From NCBI RefSeq assembly GCF_023856365.1, contig NW_026042458.1, forward strand, positions 1 through 64,000: a stretch of DNA of 64,000 bases. The letters are read 5' to 3'. The position numbers and the translations under genes were made by a program. The notes under the pieces are model-generated. The model saw only the letters and a program-made list of their open reading frames with translations. It searched no databases and was not told the DNA's origin. Positions 52,660-64,000 of the stretch are shown piece after piece (the stretch's first letter is position 1; every line of letters begins with the position of its first letter). This DNA comes from Brienomyrus brachyistius (taxonomy: Eukaryota; Chordata; Actinopteri; Osteoglossiformes; Mormyridae).

Positions 52660-54240
52660 CAGATTAGTCCCTGAGAGTTCAGTAGTCTGACGGCATGGGG
52701 GATAAGCTGTTTGAGTCTGGCTGTGAAGGCCCGAATGCTCCGGGACCTATTTCCAGAAGGCAGGAGGGGTGAAACGATAATGTGAGGGGTGGGGTGGGGT
52801 CATCCACAATGGTGGTGGCTTTGCGGATGCAGTGTGTGTGGTGTGAATATCTGTGATGGAGGGGAGAGATATGTTAGGGTTATCTTCTTCTGAAGATGCG
52901 CTGGAAACAAACCAGTCTCTGAACACAGAACAACACAGACAGCTGTGATGACGTTTTACTTGCTGCAAGGTGTAGGGAATCCATTGCAGAGTCTCCGCAG
53001 TTTCAGCAAAATGATGGTTTATTGAACAGCAAAAATAATACAATGTAATACAGTGTAGAGACACACCGGGTACTGAAAGGCAGCTCAGATACAAATTGAA
53101 GACAGTTCTTCACCCCCCTTTATACCCAAAAAGGCCCTCCCCACCAAGGTGTTGTGTGTAGGTGTTGTGAGTGAATTTACATATAAAGAGTGACCCCCTG
53201 GAGTGTGAGGATCCTGAGACAGGGACGGGACAGGACAGGGTGGAGACTTTTATGATCATTGTAATTCAATTCTTATCACCTTATCTTATCCTTATCACCA
53301 TAGTGGTGCCAACTGGAACCCCCATTCTCTCCCTGGCTTCCCCCATGATCATAAATTCCTAACATTGTCTGCATTCAAATGATCAACCAAGAACCTTGGG
53401 ACATTTTTACCACTTTTCCTTACAAAGGGAAGCCCGGTCCTGACCTCGAGGTGTCAGCCTCTCAGTCGAACTCAGCCAACTTCGAAAGAGTAACTCCCCT
53501 CGCAGTGTCTTTTATTGAGGTACACAAACAGGATATGCAACTGACATTGAACATTGTTTGTCACCATATATGGGGTGGAAATATTCAAGCGACAGTTCTT
53601 GAGACGTGTTATTGCTCAATTAAGATCAAGCTGCGGCAGGGTGTTGTTTCTAAGCGTCTAGCAAAATGATGATAAAAAAAGTACATATTTCTCTAACACG
53701 ATACTCCCAATGATTTTCTCACCTGTCATCACTATCTGTTGTAGGGACTTGTGATCTGAGGCGACACAGTTCTCAAAGCAGACCGTGATGCAGCTGCTCA
53801 GGGTGCTTTCAACAGTTCCCCAATAGAGTGTGAGAATGGGAGATGGGCTTTTCTGAGCTTCCGTGGAGAGTAGAGGTGCTGCTGTGCTTTCCTTACTATG
53901 GAGCTGATGTTGAAGGACCTGGTGAGATTCTCCGCCAGATGGACAACAAGGAATCTGGTACTCTCTACGATCTCCACAGATGAGCCATCGATGTGCAGCA
54001 GAGAGTGGTCACTCTGTGTTTTGTGTTCTTCTAACGTCAACAACCATCTCTTTGGTCAACATTCAGAGACAGGTTGTTGGCTCTGCAGCAGTCCGATAGT
54101 CATCACACTTCCTCTTTGTATGCTGAGTCACCGTTTTTATTGATGAGACCCACAACAGTCTTGTCATCTGCCTGATGTTGATGATGGAATTCGAAATGTG
54201 CATTGCTGCTCAGTTGTGAGTCATCGGAGTTAACAGCAGT
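52660..54240 (-). pseudogene. Rex1-like LINE remnant split by a solo LTR
   Basis: The C-terminal part lies at 52660-52871 (minus strand ATTIVDDPTP-like and GIRAFTARLKQLIPHAVRL-like sequence). The reverse-transcriptase part (53704-54240) includes DDKTVVGLINKNGDSAYK, which matches the segment after the FADDT box, and DGSSVEIVESTRFLVV. An 827-bp LTR lies between. Decayed, with multiple frame changes. Confidence 0.65.
52872..53698 (-). mobile_element. solo LTR (827 bp), unrelated to the other LTRs here
   Basis: TGTTAG...CTAACA ends are flanked by AGATA (52867-52871) and CGATA (53699-53703), a 4/5 target duplication. On the minus strand it has a GTATAAAGG TATA box near 53125 and AATAAA near 53025, giving its direction. 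It interrupts a Rex1-like LINE whose sequence resumes directly after it. Confidence 0.75.
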
Positions 54241-54264
54241 GGGCTGAGCATAAAGTCCTGGGTT

Positions 54265-54806
54265 CCTGCTACAGCGTCTGAGCAGTTGCCTTCGTCGCCC
54301 ATAGCTCCTGCGCAGCCCGAGCAGCCGCCTCCGCTGCCCCCTGCGGCCCCAGAGCCCGAGCAGCCGCCGCCTGCTTTGCCCGTAGCTCCTGAGCAGCCGC
54401 CTCCGCTGCCCCCTGCGGCCCCAGAGCCCACGCCCGAGGCGCTCCCTCCGCCTCAAATGACTGTGCCCCCTGGGGCTCTTGTTCCTGGCCCCACTCCTGT
54501 CCCTGACCCAGCTCCAGACTTTCCTGCCCTAGTCCCCGAGGAGGTCCCGGACAGTCTGACCACCGTGTGTGCCACGCCCCCTGATTATCCACGTGTGCTT
54601 CCCTGATCGTACCCAGCTGTGTCCGATTATTTTCAATCAGTCCTGTCTATTTGAGTTCATGTCTTACTAGAGTTCAGTGTCCGTCATTGAAGTCCGTCTG
54701 CGTGAGATGTTTCCTGCACCCCGTGTTCCTAATAAATCCCCGTATCCTGCCTGCCTTGCCTGTTTCCTGCCCGTCCGCCGCTCCCGTTAAATGGCGATCG
54801 TGACAC
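54265..54806 (+). mobile_element. fragment of the proline-rich LTR element (ORF end plus LTR)
   Basis: About 100 codons (54286-54606) read as PEQPPPLPPAAPEP-type repeats, the same style as the ORF at 3615. They run directly into GTGTGTGCCACGCCCCC and the rest of an LTR of this family, ending GGCGATCGTGACA at 54806. The LTR has lost its first 15-20 bases, and the pyrimidine-rich region and polypurine tract are missing, so a deletion joins ORF to LTR. Confidence 0.8.
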
Positions 54807-55190
54807 AAGGCACACGCACATCAAGTACCAATGCAGCAAATACAGATGAACAATTTAGGAGGAATACTAGTCAAAGGAAGGAAGAAAAGCAGCCCACCCT
54901 ATCTCATGGTCACGGACACAAACATCAGGGAGTGTTATGAAGAAGACATCACACTTAACACCATTGGTTTTATGCAGTGAATTACACCAGAGAGAGTTTT
55001 TACATTCTAGCTGTGTTACGTAACATTCCTCAGCCTTCAGGTTTTTTCCACACAATGCACGACATGCAGGGGTGCCAAACAAAACAGCGGAACTGCAGTG
55101 TAGCCAATTATTTGTTTCAGTAGTTTTAAGAAAACTAGAACATAAAATGTTTGTTTTACTTAGTCCACAAAAGAGTTTTTACCTATCTTA
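54807..55190. other. no recognised gene
   Basis: No coding or repeat signal could be supported. Confidence 0.35.
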
Positions 55191-56696
55191 GTGTATTTTA
55201 CATCACATACACTCTCGGTCCGTTGTGGAGTCCATCCCACTGTAGTTGGAGAATGCTGCCATCAGTCGCTTGGTGTAGCACTCGCAGGATTTACCAGGCT
55301 CCTGTTTAAACTGATGCATCATGCCCCAGTCCATGCGCAGGAGGACCAGTCTCTGAAGGGCTGTCGCATGGTGAGGCCTGTTCTGCCTGGGGTCCAGCAG
55401 GTCACTGGCAATGTCCTTCAACTCACAGTGGGCTTGCGTTCATAGTGGGGTACCGCAGGGTTCGATTTTAGGACCACTATTGTTCCTAATTTACATAAAT
55501 GATATGGATACCAATATATACAGTAAACTGGTGAAATTTGCAGATGACACCAAGGTGGGTGGTGTAGCAGATACTGAATTAGTGGCTCAGCAGCTACAGC
55601 GGGATCTTGATTTAATTAGTGACTGGGCCGATACCTGGCAGATGAAATTTAACGTCGATAAATATAAGGTACTCCATCTAGGGAGCAGAAATATAAAGTA
55701 CAGGTATTTCATGGGTGTCACTGAAATAAAGGTAGCTGATCATGAGAAAGACCTTGGTGTGTATGTTGATGCTTCCATGTCCCATTCTCGCCAGTGTGGG
55801 GAAGCAATAAAAAAGGCCAATAGGATGTTGGGGTATATCTCCAGGTGTGTGAAGTTTAAGTCAAGGGAGGTAATGCTAAGATTATACAATTCCTTGGTGA
55901 GACCTCACCTAGAATATTGTGTGCAGGTTTGGTCACCATATCTTAAAAAGGACATTGTGGCCTTAGAAAAGGTGCAGCGTAGGGCCACAAAAATGATTCC
56001 TGGTCTTAGAGGAATGTCATACGAGGAACGGTTACTTGAGCTAAATCTGTTCAGTCTCAAGCAAAGGAGATTGAGGGGGGACATGATCCAGGTATATAAG
56101 ATTCTAACAGGTTTGGATGCTGTTCAACCAAATAGTTACTTCAGCATTAGTTTAAATACACGAACTCGTGGCCATAGGTGGAAATTAGCGGGAGAACATT
56201 TCAAGCTGGATTTAAGGAAGCACTTCTTTACGCAGCGTGTAGAGTATGGAATAGTCTTCCTGATAATGTAGTGCAAGCTGAATCCTTGGGTTCCTTTAAA
56301 TCAGAGCTAGATAAGATTTTAACGACTCTGAGCTATTAGTTTAGTTCTCCCCAAGCGAGCTTGATGGGCCGAATGGCCTCGTCTCGTTTGTATAGTTCTT
56401 ATGTTCTTATGTTCAACTCCTTCATCTACAGTGTCAGATGAGCAAACCTTATCTCCCCCTTGAGGATTTGGACATACCAACATAGGGGCAAGAATTTCTG
56501 CTACCTCGTCCTGCTGCCTGAGCGTTTCGCCACGGCACTTCTTCACCGAGAAGGAGGTAGAGTCGGGTGCTGAATGGTTATGATCCTCGTCTGCAGGGGG
56601 GAGAGGGGAAGGGGCAGGGGAACCACTGGCTACTCCTCCCTCGGTGGCATAAGGAGGAAGCTGCTGTTTGGGCAGCAATGCTTGGGCAGGAGCCAC
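55191..56696 (-). pseudogene. retroviral gag remnant, split by a CR1-like LINE
   Basis: The minus-strand N-terminal part (56696-56413) is a proline-rich linker (GSPAPSPLPPADEDHN) ending DEGVE. The capsid part (55430-55191) has KDIASDLLDPRQNRPHHATA and FKQEPGKSCECYTKRLMAAF. The LINE at 55425-56411 lies exactly between, with an 8-bp duplication TTCAACTC. It is the same gag family as 15880-16450. No pol was seen nearby. Confidence 0.65.
55425..56411 (+). mobile_element. 5'-truncated CR1/jockey-like LINE
   Basis: A frame to 56271 encodes the reverse-transcriptase half: HSGVPQGSILGPLLFLIYIN, KFADDTKVGG (catalytic FADD), DLISDWADTWQMKFNVDKYK, HLEYCVQVWSPYLKKDI and LRGDMIQVYKILTG. The 3' UTR ends in TTCTTATGTTCTTATG. 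The target duplication is TTCAACTC (55417-55424, 56412-56419). The endonuclease is missing by 5' truncation. It is the best-kept copy of the family also seen at 14282-15824 and 63555-63680. Confidence 0.88.
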
Positions 56697-57814
56697 ACAG
56701 TTTATTTCTGGGTATCTAATTAGCGGACACCATTAGGTCCCTTCAGGGGCTCCACAGACAAACTCATTGACAAAATAGAATTGTCACAGAAAAATTCTTT
56801 GTCACATGCTCAGTCGACATGGACTGTGTGCTATTTACATATTTTTGGCACAAACGAAATCTCATATGCATATCGATGTATCTTTGGCACAAGTGGACCT
56901 CCATCACTTTAAAGAGGGTAAACTCTGATCAGGAAATTTACGACGTCAGAATAAACGGATTTTTTAACAGAAGTAACTGACATGCCCTAATAAGGAAATG
57001 CATACAATCAGAATACAATATCTGTGGTTTTTAACAGTGGTAACAATCTGATAATGAAAGGAATCAGATCAACATTTCTATAGCATGTAACAGAGCTTGC
57101 TCCCCTCCAGAACTCATTGTTCCAGTAGTTATCTGAAATCATCTGCAGGAGCTATTCTTTTATTTGTATATTAAGCATAATTATTCATGAATATTATTGA
57201 TTATGTTTATTTGTTTAATGTTTTTATTTATTCGTATTTATTGTTTATAATATAATGTTATATGGTATTGCAACACTTGAAACGAGAGGTACTTGCCTGC
57301 CTTAGTGATATTTACTATTGTCTAAGTGTATTCCCACCTGTAGGAGGCAGCAATGGTTGTTATTAAAGGTGCTGAGATTACGCGGCTCAGGGCTGAAGGT
57401 GCAAAGTGAAACAGTCATTGACCGTATTTGCCATGTGTGATGGTGTCTGCATATCGGCCCTTTTGCGCCAAACAAACCAGTTCAAAGTACTGTGTGTTAA
57501 AATATCATATGAATAAATCCTCTCAAGAACTAAACTCAATATCGTATCCTCATCATTCAACGCGTCTGACTTTTGCACCTCTTACCACAAGGCAGTGGAT
57601 TACATGGGGAAATTACAAACAAGGAGAATTTAATCTGTTTTTCCTCTACATTGTCGTTATTCAGAATATTACAGACTATGAACAAAAACGGACAATGTAA
57701 GAAAATAAAAAAATGTGTATGACAGAAAGCTAGAGTATTTTTGCAATGGTGAGCACTAGCTGGTTTATGTACTAGCTCACACTCAAGAAACAGCATAAAT
57801 GCTACTCATACACA
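56697..57814. other. no recognised gene
   Basis: AT-rich DNA. The 90-codon frame at 57428 has no recognised domain. Confidence 0.35.
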
Positions 57815-58040
57815 GTTGGGGGGCAGGGGTCAGTCCTTGTGCCTGTAATGAGGTCACCAGTTGAAACTAACCCAGCCTCAGCACGTCTGTGGGTCCTTGA
57901 GCAAGGCCCTTAACCCCCAGCTCCCTGGGCGCCCCAACAGGTAGCTGCACTTCGCGGACAACTTACTCCACAAAGAGTAAGTTGAGGGAGACATAAAAAA
58001 CACAATTTCCCCACGGGGATTAATAAAGTCCATCCATCTA
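57815..58040 (+). repeat. tRNA-derived SINE, second family
   Basis: It shares GTCCTTGAGCAAGGCCCTTA and ACCCCCAGCTCCCTGGG with 33575-33790, and ends GGGATTAATAAAGTCC followed by a short CATC tail. Confidence 0.7.
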
Positions 58041-59933
58041 TGGAATATTATTTAGCACTATATAACGCAGAATATAAGAATTACGATTTTATAAAAAGTA
58101 TGCCAAATATCCATGATATAATCATTACAATGTAAACATTATAATGTAATCAACACAATGGAACCAACTGAGTATGTATTTGCACCTTTTGTTAGTCTGA
58201 GTTTCTGTTAGCTACTTTGTTAGTCCTGAATCTATGAATATTCACATTTTTATCGCGTATATTTTATCACTATGTAAAAGGACAAATATATTATCAACCT
58301 TTTAGTGAGACAATGTGTAAACGGCTGAAACTACCAAGGTTTACTACTGAAGGAAGGGATTCACCTGAGTTCACCAAAAGTTCATGGCTGAGTATTTTTA
58401 AAAAACCAAGTGGAGCTGCTCGCGCCACTATTATGTTCAACCGAGAGGCCAAACGGTAAAAGAAATGACTGTCAAACTTATCACCTAGGGGTAAATATAA
58501 ATCTATACAAATATCACCTGCATGCACATTACTTCTTTTACAATAACCAACTCCTGATCCATACTGTTAGTCGTGAAAAAAATAACTATTGTGTACATAG
58601 AGGCCCTGTGTAAAAAGATAACTGCCAAGGAAAAGATCAAAAACATTTATTTCAAGGATTCAAAGTTTTTATGGTCATGTACAGTGTACAGTGCAGTTCT
58701 TATTTGATTAACTTGAATGTCTTCACAGACAAGACGATTAAACAAATAAAGCAGCGCAACATTATAGTAACTAACAACAAACAAAGCTCACGAGTACTAT
58801 TACAATATTCATATCATTTATTTAAATTTAATTTTACCAAGTAAATTAATTGAAAAGCAGTTACCGCTTTACCTGCTTCTCGGGAGAAATAGCAGATATA
58901 CAAACGTCATGTATGTAACTAAAATCTTAAGCCAATAAGGGCAAAGTTGTGTCGTAATGGAGGCGGATCCAGCCTGTGCAGCCTGCTAAGAGGTGCTGCC
59001 TGATGTGTCTTGCTCTCGCGGAGTTTTGGTACCATGTGACATGGTGACGTAATGCAACGGGCGATAAAAAATATAACCATGATGCATTGCGTCAGGACCA
59101 GAATGCATTGCTTTAAGCTAGCGCTGTATGTGGGTGCATGAAGTGGAAAGCACCCAATAATAAACATAACATTTTTTAAAAAATGTTTTCTTCACCGGTG
59201 CAGTGAATTTAAATAAAGAGCTATGATGGTGCTGCAAATGGCTTTGCATAGTAGTTAGTAGTAGCATTAGCCGCTGTGTGCGGCATTAGCTTTCTACAGT
59301 CCTTACAGATGGTTCGTGTTTTGTCTGTCTCCCTTTCGCCATTTATATTTTCCGCCGGGCACCCGAAATGCTGACACACAAAAGATTCAAAAGTGTCTGG
59401 GGTATCTACTATAGTAATTTAGTCAGATGCCGACATATTTACAGCAGCTCATTTGCAGCGCATTCGTGAAACGGCTTTTCGCTCCAACGAGAAATCTCGT
59501 CATGTTGTAATATCGCGAGATCTCGTGACACGCGTTTCACTCCCACTTCTTAGTAACAGTCATGATTTGATAAAGTGACAACCTGCGTAATAATTGGTAA
59601 TACATAGAGTTTGCTATTGTTCAGGCTAGCAGACTGTTATGGCTTGAGGTTAATGGTGCCTGTTACTTGTGAATTTTCACATTTGCAGGGATCTTCTGCC
59701 TCGTGAACGTGAAACGGGTAATTATGCTAAAAGAAGAAAAAAGCAGAACTGCAATGTGTGTAAGGCTGGTGCTGATTTTTCAGTCTGAACACAGTAAAAT
59801 TTATACAAATTACCTGTATTCAAACTTGTATTCTTTATATAGTTTGGTTAATTACTATTTAAAAGTTTTATCTGCGCTCCATTGTATAACTTATATTGGA
59901 GACTTGTATGTACTTTTCGATTGGAAATGGTTA
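58041..59933. other. no recognised gene
   Basis: A dispersed repeat scrap may lie at 58655-58745 (AAGGATTCAAAGTTTTTATGG). A near-palindromic ATCGCGAGATCTCGTGAC is at 59511-59528. Nothing else is supported. Confidence 0.35.
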
Positions 59934-59941
59934 GCTGTATA

Positions 59942-60085
59942 CAGGGGCGCCGCTAAGGGGGGGAAAGTTGGGACAATTCTAAGGGCCCACGCCCTTTAGG
60001 GGCCCCCAGAGATCTGAATGGGTGTGGTAGGGGGGCCCAACCTCATATTTTGTCATAGGGCCCAAAATTGCTAGCGGCGCCCCTG
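59942..60085. mobile_element. hAT-type MITE (144 bp)
   Basis: Perfect 14-bp inverted ends CAGGGGCGCCGCTA/TAGCGGCGCCCCTG and a perfect 8-bp duplication GCTGTATA (59934-59941, 60086-60093). Confidence 0.92.
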
Positions 60086-60093
60086 GCTGTATA

Positions 60094-61944
60094 TACTTTG
60101 AATATTTTTATGATTAATTTCTTTGTTTATTTAATTTGGCAACAGATCTGCACTTTTAGCAGTATTGCTGTCAATTTTTGTGAAAGTTGTTACTAAATAA
60201 AACAAAAGAAGCAGACTTGTGTAAATCCTATATTGGTCGTGTATTCTTCCTGTAGCGTAGTGACAGCTTTTTGTACGGAAGCCGTGAACGGCTGTGCTTG
60301 CAAATATATTTTCTTCTGAATAATTAGAAGGATAAGCATATTTTGTCGCCGCCGCGAGATAGTCATGCCATACACAGCTCTGCTCGTTTTTGTACTGTAA
60401 CCGTGTTACTTAATTTGCGAATCCATGAATTTAACGTTGACATTAAGTCAACATTGACATTGACAACGTTGACATTAAGTGTTGCACCTATCTAGTGTTT
60501 TACCGTGAAGGGCATGTTATATCTTGTCTCTAAGTCGCACTATGGTCCAGGGGAATGCTATGTCATATTAGAACATGTGTCGATGATGTGGCAATATAAA
60601 TATTTTAGAATACTGTCAGTTTTAGTTTCAGAAATCCATCATTTGAGAAAAAAGGCCAGTCACGACAAATATATATGGAATATAACAACAGAGGTTAGCT
60701 GTATTTGTTTAAGTGTAAAGATGCACATAGAAACATGCATGAGCTCATCTGAGAATAAACTGAATGCAATGAAGATTTGTGACTCCTGCTGGAAAATGCG
60801 AATAGTGGCAGGGTCTTCAAGCAGTACATTTGTCTGAGAGTCAGTTAATATTAGGAAAGGCACCGTTTTTTTTTTCAATGGCGCTAATTATCAAGAAGGA
60901 AATGGAGTACCCCAGTACCTGGTTTACGGGCACTGGAAGCTCCAGTATCAGTCAGACTTTCATGTAAGTATATGTGTGTTTAATGACTTGTGCATGTTTC
61001 ATCTTTACCAGGGGCAGAGGGGAAACTCAATAAATAGCCTTCTCTCACACTTCCAGGCCTGCAGAACTGAGCATGTCCCCTGGTTTTGTGCATATGTCTG
61101 TAGGCTTTGAGTTTTTCCTATGGGGGCTTCAATTTCCTCCCAGAGTACAAATACGTGCAGATCAGTTGCATTGGGGAGTCCATACTGTGATGCTGAGTGG
61201 GTGTAGGAGGAGATTGAGAGATGAAACTCCGGATGATTTACTCCCTCGGCTAACTAACCAGAACAGGATCGTACCAATACCAAAATGATAAGTTTATAAA
61301 TGTTTTTCACTACCCTGATTCATTCAGTTATTTCTGTTTGTTAATTCCATCCCCCAAGCAAATACATAAATAAACAAACAAATATTCAGGGGGAATGTGT
61401 CATAGGTGATAGAATCAGTGGATGAATCTAAAGAAAAAAAGTAATGATTTCTTTCTCTCCAAAACACAATGCACAAAACTCTTAAGTTAGGTAAGACATT
61501 GAAATTTTATGACAGTAGCATGATGCAGAGGAACAACAGAAGGAAAAATCTAACTAAACCTGAGTCAACTAGGACTAATTACACTAAATTAAGTGGAACA
61601 CACAAAATACCTAAAACAACTTAATAAACAAGCAAGAAATATTACATTTGATTAACTATACTGATGCCTGAGGGAAGTTCTTGTGCATAATGCAGCAAGT
61701 ATATACAGCTGCAGAGACACTACACATAGTGCAAATAAATTAAAAAGTATACAGTACACACACTGATTCCTGAAAAATCTAAATACCATGGAATACTAAT
61801 GAAATACTGATGATGATGATAATAATAGAAATAATAATGAATTAGTTTAGGGTATTATGCAATTGACATGTACAATTAAAAAAGAAATTGCACCAGACAT
61901 TTCCTGTGGCAAAGAAGGGTTGCTTTGTGCCACATTACTCAAGT
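60094..61944. other. no recognised gene; degraded SINE scrap
   Basis: Near 61110-61190 is a diverged SINE-like piece (TTTCCTCCCAGAGTAC). An exon-like open piece at 60880-60962 starting MALIIKKEMEYPSTW ends at a GTAAGT donor-like site, but I cannot assign it. Confidence 0.35.
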
Positions 61945-62150
61945 CAATTCACTTTATTTTGTATAGTACATTTTCATAGCCTTACATTGTCTCAAAGCAC
62001 TTTACTTTGTCCCTGCCCAATTGTCCCAGTGAGCAAGATCTAGCCTGAAAAATTAGAAAGCGACATTGGCAAGGATAAACTCAGTCATAGTAAGAAACCT
62101 TTGGAGGAACCAGAGTGAAAGGGGGAGCCCATCCTCCACAGGGCAGAAGT
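61945..62150 (-). repeat. L2-like LINE 3' UTR fragment
   Basis: CAATTCACTTTATTTTGTAT at the left and AAACCTTTGGAGGAACCAGA at the right match, in reverse, the L2-type 3' UTR seen at 14030-14221 (GGTTTCTTCCTGC...AATAAAATTGAATTG). Confidence 0.55.
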
Positions 62151-62199
62151 CAGGTTAACAAAGTCCTGATTTATATGGTTTATATGGTTCAATTAGTTA

Positions 62200-62330
62200 A
62201 GTCCGGATGTAAATACAGAATAACTGGCAGCAGGGCACACAGGAAAGACGTAAACAGGCAGGAGGGCAGGCAGGAGGGTGGCACAGGCAGGACGTAATGG
62301 GCAGGAGGGCGGGCAGGCAGGGCAGCACAG
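62200..62330. repeat. GGCAGGAGGGCA-type low-complexity repeat
   Basis: Imperfect tandem GGCAGGAGGGCAGGCAGG units. Confidence 0.75.
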
Positions 62331-62522
62331 GCAGCCAGAACTGTTTTGCCACTGCAGTTTGTTTTACAATTTCATCTGCATTTGTTCCCCCAAGGTATAA
62401 CAGCAGCTAATTTATGAACATGCTGCTTTTCAGAAAAGTTTAATTTCCAGGAGCATGACCAGTGCATACATTTAGTGTTGATGGTTCTTTGTAAAATGGA
62501 TGTTCTGTACTTTTATTGATCT

Positions 62523-62575
62523 GTCCATCCATCCATCCATCCATCCATCCATCCATCCATCCATCCATCCATTCA
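62523..62575. repeat. (CCAT)n microsatellite
   Basis: About twelve CCAT units run into CATTTTCTAACTACTTC, likely an expanded tail of a degraded SINE. Confidence 0.92.
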
Positions 62576-62667
62576 TCCATTTTCTAACTACTTCTGATGA
62601 AGTTCCGGGTTATGAGGTATCCTGAAGCCCAGGCAATATGGGACAAACACACACATGCACACACATA

Positions 62668-62931
62668 GGGTATACCTATCCTTATGGGGCCCGCTCATTG
62701 ACTTCTATTGGATAAATGCTAACGCTAACTATGACAATCTTAACCCCCACCCTGCCCTAACCATAACCATAAGTAACCAAGCAAAATAAAAGAGGTTTTG
62801 CATTTTTAGTTTTTCCACAGCAGTCACAGATTTTTATAAAATAGAGTTTTCCTGGTTTTCAGTTTCGTGGTCCCCATAAGGGAAAAAAAAAACAGGTATT
62901 TATCACGCTATGGGGTAGGATAGGTATACCC
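62668..62931. mobile_element. MITE-like element with 15-bp inverted ends
   Basis: Ends GGGTATACCTATCCT and AGGATAGGTATACCC are exact reverse complements, and the inner TTATGGGGCC/GGTCCCCATAA parts are also complementary. It is non-coding and has no clear target duplication. This type is common in fish genomes; its superfamily is uncertain. Confidence 0.7.
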
Positions 62932-63074
62932 GCTCGCACACACACACACAGACATGCACACAAATGGATAGATCACCACAGTTACTATGGATGTCGATCC
63001 TGCAATAATGAGACAGAACTATCATACTTAACAGGATCATATCCCTAGTTCTACATATGCATAATTATATTTAA

Positions 63075-63290
63075 AAAAGATCCCACGCACCCAGCACATG
63101 AGATGTTTGAACTTCTGCCCTCTGGTAAACGTTACCGCAGTATGCATTGCAGAACAACCAGATTTAATAAGAGCTTCTAACCCCAAAGCCATCAGAATAC
63201 TAAATGCTAATGAACATACGTTTATGTGAAACCCTACTCTCTCTTACTCTCTGTGCACTTTATTACCACAACTGGTATTAAGTTTACTTT
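63075..63290 (+). pseudogene. LINE ORF2 C-terminal fragment
   Basis: DPTHPAHEMFELLPSGKRYR, then SMHCRTTRFNKSF and a stop, the typical end of Rex1-like LINE ORF2. Confidence 0.6.
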
Positions 63291-63332
63291 TTATTTATAT
63301 AGTATAGTGCAATAATATAATCACGATTTGTG

Positions 63333-63468
63333 TGTGAGTGTGCCCTGTGATGGGCTGCCCCCCATCCTGGATTGTTCCCTGCCTCGTGCCCATTCCACAT
63401 TCCGGGATAGGTTCCGGACCACCCGCGACCCAGTAGGATAAGCAGTTTGGAAAATGGATGGATGGATA
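63333..63468 (+). repeat. 5'-truncated SINE-like repeat
   Basis: The 3' part of the GGATGGAT-tailed family (GTGTGAGTGTGCCCTGTGAT...GGATGGATGG). Confidence 0.85.
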
Positions 63469-63554
63469 TAACTAACATAAGACAGACATTACACCTAACA
63501 AACAATAAACACGAAATAAAGGAGTGGATACAAAAAAAATGTAATGCAATGACC

Positions 63555-63680
63555 AGATTTAACACCTGGATTATGTCCCCCCTTAGTCTCCTTTGCTCGA
63601 GGCTAAACAGATTCAGCTCAGCTAACCTCTCCTCATTAAACATTCCTCTAAGACCAGGAATCATTCTCCCAGCCAAGCAA
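63555..63680 (-). pseudogene. CR1/jockey-like LINE scrap
   Basis: The minus strand reads MIPGLRGMFNEERLAELNLF and SLEQRRLRGDIIQV, the same C-terminal segment as in 55425-56411. Confidence 0.8.
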
Positions 63681-64000
63681 GCCTGAGTCCGGCTTCCACT
63701 CCCCCGATCCCCAGCAATGTTAACTTGGAAGGGCGTATTCTGTATGCACAACTGAGACAACCCAGGTGGAGCTCAGCTTATCGGCTGGCAAAATTGCCTT
63801 CAGGTATCACCCACCCTAGTGAGAGTCCAAGCTAGGGCCGTTCTCAGAACTCACCCTAAACGAAGTCCTGCTCAAAAGTTGTAATGACCGCCTGAGGTAC
63901 CTGTCAGCCTTGCCCGTAATGAGTCAGTGGGTGTAGCCGGGCTGACACGCTTTTGGGCATCCAATTGCTGAGAACTCCCCTTCGGTTCTGACAAACTGTA
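63681..64000. other. no recognised gene
   Basis: The window ends in GC-moderate DNA without recognised repeats or coding signals. Confidence 0.4.

Noticed and set aside
62740..62790. Interstitial telomere-like CCTAACC repeats
   Set aside because: Only a few irregular CCTAACC/CCATAACC words, which belong to the MITE at 62668-62931.

Overview
The window looks like gene-poor, transposon-rich chromosomal DNA of a teleost fish. The evidence is a V-I type novel immune-type receptor (NITR, a teleost receptor family) with spliced exons. Tc1, piggyBac and hAT DNA elements, L2-, CR1- and Rex1-like LINEs, tRNA-headed SINEs and a tyrosine-tRNA-primed endogenous retrovirus point the same way. There are no bacterial operons or prokaryotic signals. 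Everything here was read by eye from the sequence; no database search was run.

Layout. 0-8 kb: a LINE scrap, a complete-ended Tc1 element with an internally deleted transposase, and a decayed multi-exon hAT-like transposase-derived gene. A young 3.16-kb LTR retrotransposon (identical LTRs, 5-bp target duplication) has landed in that gene. It carries no gag or pol, only one 602-codon proline-rich ORF, and its primer-binding site looks self-primed in the Tf1/sushi manner. 8-22.5 kb: SINEs, L2 and CR1-like LINEs, a retroviral gag remnant, integrase remnants, and a 2.65-kb inverted duplication. 22.9-24.9 kb: three exons matching the C-terminal part of Brachyury (TBXT). Their splice phases are intact, but the last exon has a premature TAG and a solo LTR. 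25.4-29.1 kb: a TTAA-flanked piggyBac composite with an inverted half copy and an L2 inserted. 29-34 kb: an integrase-like fragment, a perfect 36-bp hairpin, a hAT MITE and SINEs.

34.2-46.1 kb holds the only well-preserved cellular gene, a six-exon NITR (signal peptide, V, I with six cysteines, transmembrane, two cytoplasmic exons with ITIM-type motifs). A 7.65-kb antisense endogenous retrovirus with identical-looking LTRs sits in the V-I intron. A 57-bp tandem duplication at the end of the I exon carries a TAG stop. 46-64 kb is again repeats: Rex1-like and L2 LINEs, solo LTRs, a gag remnant split by a CR1-like LINE, MITEs and simple repeats.

The window gives no sign of genes acting together in a pathway. 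Its interest lies in how recent insertions and duplications intersect two cellular genes, NITR and the Brachyury-like remnant, and in the unusual proline-rich LTR element family, seen as one full copy and three or four partial or solo copies.
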